Assembly: GCA_023444095.1 (NCBI GenBank)
Contig: JAEZRP010000041.1
Location: forward strand, 32,126 to 96,125
DNA from: Bacillota bacterium
Lineage (GTDB): Bacteria > Bacillota > Clostridia > Christensenellales > Aristaeellaceae
Direction of reading: 5' to 3'
DNA: 64,000 nucleotides
In this document: positions 61,395 to 64,000 of the stretch, piece by piece
Position numbering within the stretch: position 1 is the first letter of the stretch
How the letters are laid out: each line of letters begins with the position of its first letter
Program-made: the position numbers and the translations under genes
The notes under the pieces: model-generated
Seen by the model: the letters and a program-made list of their open reading frames with translations, nothing else
Databases searched by the model: none
Told to the model about the DNA's origin: nothing

Positions 61395-61423
61395 TTGACT
61401 CAGCCAATCGCGGATGGTATAAT
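61395..61423 (+). promoter_or_regulatory. Promoter of the SDR-FAD oxidoreductase pair
   Basis: TTGACT (61395-61400), 17-base spacer, TATAAT (61418-61423). Confidence 0.85.
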
Positions 61424-61453
61424 TTGTACGAAAATGACTGAAAAGAAGGTATA

Positions 61454-62221
61454 ATGATGAAGCGTGATTTGTTTACGCTGCGCGGGAAAGTCGTCGTCGT
61501 GACCGGCGGCTATCAGGGGATTGGCAAGGTCGTCGCGGGGTATCTCGCCGACGCGGGGGCCGACGTCGCCATCTTCGACATCAACGACGCCTCGGAGGTC
61601 GCCGCGGACATCGTCCGCAAGCACGGCGTGTGGTCGAAGGCGTATCTCTGCGACGTGACGAACCCGGACGCCGTGCGCGAGACGATCGCCTCCGCCGCGC
61701 GGGATTTCGGAGGGCTGGATCTTCTTTTCAACAACGCGGGCATCTGCATTCACAAGGAAGCGCTCGACGTCTCGCCCGAGGAGTGGTTGAAGGTCGTAAA
61801 CGTCAACCTCAACGGAGTGTTCTACGTCGCGCGCGAGTTTGCCTGCTATCTCGTTGCGAACGGGCGCAAGGGCAGCATCGTCAACACCGCCTCCATGTCC
61901 GGCACCATCGTGAACGTGCCGCAGGGCCAGGCGTCCTACAACGCGTCAAAGGCGGCGGTGAAGCACCTCACAAAGTCGTTCGCCGTCGAGTGGGCGGGCA
62001 AGGGCATCCGCGTCAACTCCATCAGCCCCGGCTACATCCGTACGGAGATGACCGGCAACGTCCGTCAGGACTGGCAGGACATGTGGGTGAGCTCCATCCC
62101 CTTCAAGCGCATGGGGACACCGGACGAGCTTGCGGGCGCGGTCATTTATCTGCTTTCGGACGCTTCGAGCTACACGTCCGGGCACGACCTCGTGATCGAC
62201 GGCTGCTTTACGGCGGTATAA
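61454..62221 (+). CDS. Short-chain dehydrogenase/reductase (SDR)
   Basis: 255 residues, classical SDR. Cofactor motif TGGYQGIG, NNAG (FNNAGICIHKEAL), the catalytic Ser in NTASMSGT, YxxxK in SYNASKAAVKHLT, and PGYIRTEMTG after it. It probably reduces a sugar alcohol or ketone with NAD(P)H. An ATG at 61457 is an alternative start; AAGAAGG precedes both. The FAD oxidoreductase begins two bases after the stop, so the two are a transcript pair. Confidence 0.92.
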   Translation: MMKRDLFTLRGKVVVVTGGYQGIGKVVAGYLADAGADVAIFDINDASEVAADIVRKHGVWSKAYLCDVTNPDAVRETIASAARDFGGLDLLFNNAGICIHKEALDVSPEEWLKVVNVNLNGVFYVAREFACYLVANGRKGSIVNTASMSGTIVNVPQGQASYNASKAAVKHLTKSFAVEWAGKGIRVNSISPGYIRTEMTGNVRQDWQDMWVSSIPFKRMGTPDELAGAVIYLLSDASSYTSGHDLVIDGCFTAV

Positions 62222-62223
62222 AT

Positions 62224-63429
62224 ATGGAATATATTGCGCTTTCCGAGCGCGTCCCGGTCTCGGGCGCGTACGACGTGATTGTCGCGGGCGGCGGCGTGGC
62301 GGGCGCGGCGGCGGCCGTTTCCGCGCGGCGCGCGGGAAAAAGCGTGCTTCTTCTCGAAAAAGGAGTGTGTCTCGGCGGGCTTGCGACGACGGGGCTTATC
62401 AATTATTTCGAGCCTATGGACGACGGGCGCGGCCGCAGGCTGATCGGCGGAATGTGCGCGGAGTTTCTCGCGCTCGCCATCCGGCACGGCTATGATACGG
62501 TTCCAGATGAGTGGAAAAACGGCGAACCCGGCGCGCGGACGGGAAAACGGTATGTGAGCCGATATTCGCACAGCATATTCGCTCTTGAGCTGACGGAGCT
62601 TCTCGTCCGGGAGGGCGTCGTGATTCTGTTCGACACGGTGGTATCGCGGCCCGTCATGGAGGGGGGACGCTGTCTGGGACTCGTGACCGACGGAAAATCC
62701 GGCAGACAGTTCTACTCCGCACGCATGGTCGTCGACGCGACGGGCGACGCGGACGTGCTCTTTCGCGCGGGCGTGCCGACCGTCCAGGGAAAGAACTACT
62801 TTACCTACATCGGCTTCGCGATCGACATCGAGCGCTGCAGAAGGGTCGCCGCTTCCGGACGGATCGAGGACGCGATCTATCACGTTCACGGAGGACGCTC
62901 GACGCTCTACGGCGAGCATCATCCCGCGGACATGCGCTACTTCGAGGGAACGACGAACCGGGACGTCTCGGACTACCTGATTCTCAACCAGCGCGCGCTC
63001 CTCGCGGCGATCGGGGATCAGGATCGCTTTTCCCGCGACATCGTTGCGCTGCCGGGTATGGCGCAGCTTCGTACAACGCGGCGCCTCGACGGCAATCGGA
63101 CGCTTCTGCCCGAAGAGAGCGCGCGGCGGTTCGATGATTCCGTTTGCGCGATCGGCGCGTTCGACGACGCGGCGCTTCTGTACGAGGTGCCCTACGGTTG
63201 CCTCGTCAGGACGGGCTTTGAAAACCTGATCACCTGCGGGCGCAGCGCCTCCGGCGCGGGACACGCCTGGGATGTATTGCGCGTGATCCCACCCGCGATC
63301 TTGACCGGACAGGCTGCTGGGCTCGCGGCTGCGCAGGCGATCGACGAGCGCGCGCCGATTTATGGAATCGACGTCGCACGTCTTCAGAGCTCGCTCTCAG
63401 AGGCGAGCGTGCGCGTCCACCTCGATTGA
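62224..63429 (+). CDS. FAD-dependent oxidoreductase
   Basis: 401 residues of the FAD-binding domain superfamily seen as FAD-dependent oxidoreductase (GG-reductase-like). The dinucleotide motif is DVIVAGGGVAGAAAAVSARR near residue 20, with LLEKGVCLGGLATTGL, the VDATGDADVLFRAGVP block and a C-terminal FAD contact (CGRSASGAGHAWDVLRVIPP). The SDR partner just upstream and the shared promoter suggest consecutive redox steps on one compound. Substrate unknown; the ribosome site is weak. Confidence 0.88.
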   Translation: MEYIALSERVPVSGAYDVIVAGGGVAGAAAAVSARRAGKSVLLLEKGVCLGGLATTGLINYFEPMDDGRGRRLIGGMCAEFLALAIRHGYDTVPDEWKNGEPGARTGKRYVSRYSHSIFALELTELLVREGVVILFDTVVSRPVMEGGRCLGLVTDGKSGRQFYSARMVVDATGDADVLFRAGVPTVQGKNYFTYIGFAIDIERCRRVAASGRIEDAIYHVHGGRSTLYGEHHPADMRYFEGTTNRDVSDYLILNQRALLAAIGDQDRFSRDIVALPGMAQLRTTRRLDGNRTLLPEESARRFDDSVCAIGAFDDAALLYEVPYGCLVRTGFENLITCGRSASGAGHAWDVLRVIPPAILTGQAAGLAAAQAIDERAPIYGIDVARLQSSLSEASVRVHLD

Positions 63430-63468
63430 TTCGGCTCAAAAAGATGCCCTGAAAACGGAAATTTCCTG

Positions 63469-63497
63469 TTGACAACGCCGCGCGGGCGTTGTATAAT
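63469..63497 (+). promoter_or_regulatory. tRNA-Val promoter with palindrome in the spacer
   Basis: TTGACA (63469-63474), 17-base spacer, TATAAT (63492-63497). The spacer with box edges forms a palindrome ACAACGCC-GCGCG-GGCGTTGT (63472-63492). Confidence 0.88.
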
Positions 63498-63511
63498 GTA
63501 ACACGTCGCGC

Positions 63512-63588
63512 GGGGATATAGCTCAGTTGGTTAGAGCGTTACGTTGACATCGTAAAGGTCATAGGTTCGAGCCCTACTATCCCCACCA
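63512..63588 (+). tRNA. tRNA-Val (anticodon GAC)
   Basis: Cloverleaf read directly: acceptor GGGGATA / TATCCCC, D arm GCTC … GAGC, anticodon stem TTACG / CGTAA with loop TTGACAT (GAC at 63546-63548), T arm ATAGG / CCTAC around TTCGAGC, and encoded CCA at 63586-63588. The first T-stem pair is A-C, a mismatch. It reads Val codons GUC/GUU, matching the specifier GTC in the valS T-box. Confidence 0.95.
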
Positions 63589-63619
63589 TCCAGACCGACA
63601 GTCGTTGGTACAAAGAAGC

Positions 63620-63643
63620 TCACCGGTTACGGTGGGTCTTTTT
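63620..63643 (+). terminator. Terminator of the tRNA-Val gene
   Basis: TCACCG (63620-63625) / CGGTGG (63630-63635) with GTTA loop, then TTTTT at 63639-63643. Confidence 0.8.
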
Positions 63644-63767
63644 GTTTGCACCGCTGTTTTTTGGCTCTTTGGTAGAAAAACACGGGCGGGCGCACATGAT
63701 GAATATCGATGCGCCGGATGTTCGAGAATTTTGTCTCAGAAAATAAACAGGGGGTCTCAGAATCACG

Positions 63768-64000
63768 GTGTATTGGTCTTACATCGAAAAAGTGAATACC
63801 AAAAACTCGAGTAGACTACTTGATCTCATTTGCTTGGAACTGGTGTCTTCCATGCTGTTATTTGACGGCTTACGAGAGATGCCGGCCAGGATCAATTCTG
63901 CCCTGCGGACACACAACGGCAACAATCCCAGTTCGCGTAATTTTGCCGACCGGGCGCGGAACCCTCAGTGGAGCGGCAAAAAAGATCCCTCCGGAATCAT
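63768..64000 (+). CDS. Open frame leaving the window, unrecognised
   Basis: An open frame from GTG 63768 (VYWSYIEKVNTKNSSRLLDL, LREMPARINSALRTHNGNNP, DRARNPQWSGKKDPSGI) runs to the last base. There is no clear ribosome site and no family is recognised. Its first half is more AT-rich than most of the window. It could be the start of a real gene beyond the window or a chance frame. The 180 bases between the tRNA and this frame hold only the tRNA terminator. Confidence 0.3.
   Translation, partial: MYWSYIEKVNTKNSSRLLDLICLELVSSMLLFDGLREMPARINSALRTHNGNNPSSRNFADRARNPQWSGKKDPSGI

Overview
The window is high-GC DNA packed with short-spaced genes on both strands. It looks like a Bacillota (Firmicutes) chromosome of the clostridial type. 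Pointers are two T-box leaders (valS, pheST), an IreB–RuvX–YrzB (DUF1292) block, strong AGGAGG-type ribosome sites, SpoIID-, GerMN- and Ger(x)C-type domains typical of spore formers, IreB, and plant-glycan hydrolases. A gut-associated, Christensenellales-like lineage is a reasonable guess but is inference only.

Layout. 1-10.3 kb: the 3' part of lexA, then a run of minus-strand housekeeping and accessory genes (HAD hydrolase, MATE pump, alanyl-tRNA editing protein, RNase HI, a degenerate metal-binding ABC lipoprotein, a SpoIID-like lipoprotein), a secreted CAP-domain protein with a 24-nt tandem repeat, a frameshifted GNAT, a lipid kinase and a stand-alone Ger(x)C C-terminal domain. 10.3-22.2 kb: ThuA protein, pgsA, T-box/valS with a small membrane protein inserted between leader and valS, a two-component system with a triple GerMN protein, dacF, secG and an APH-family kinase. 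22.2-30.5 kb is accessory and sugar-related: a GNAT-DUF402 fusion, alpha-L-fucosidase, folate ECF S-component, a eukaryote-type glycogen branching enzyme, a Gfo/Idh/MocA oxidoreductase, an intergenic cluster of long hairpins, a frameshifted Nudix gene and an apiosidase-like glycosidase.

30.5-47.5 kb: T-box/pheST, a Dabb protein, an alpha/alpha-toroid protein, a barrel protein with a DUF6483-like partner, GH51 arabinofuranosidase, then a five-gene minus-strand operon (methyltransferase, Hsp33, TPR, HEAT-like, zinc-ribbon/TPR), a phosphoglycolate-phosphatase-like gene, a GNAT remnant and a second two-component system. 47.5-54.3 kb: PRC-barrel protein, a 54-residue protein, AI-2E permease, ireB, an aldo/keto reductase, and ruvX read in frame into yrzB; then DUF3795, a GNAT-methyltransferase fusion and an unknown zinc-ribbon protein. 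54.3-64 kb: a complete BMP-type nucleoside ABC operon, glycerate kinase with a Cof-type HAD phosphatase, an SDR/FAD oxidoreductase pair, tRNA-Val(GAC), and an unrecognised open frame leaving the window.

No CRISPR array, prophage, insertion sequence or rRNA was seen. I found no clear novel multi-gene defence or mobile system. The most notable items are the ruvX-yrzB fusion, several unusual domain fusions, the T-box-controlled small membrane protein, the chaperone/repeat-protein operon, back-to-back promoters, and a scatter of frameshifted acetyltransferase and Nudix genes that mark either decay or sequence error.
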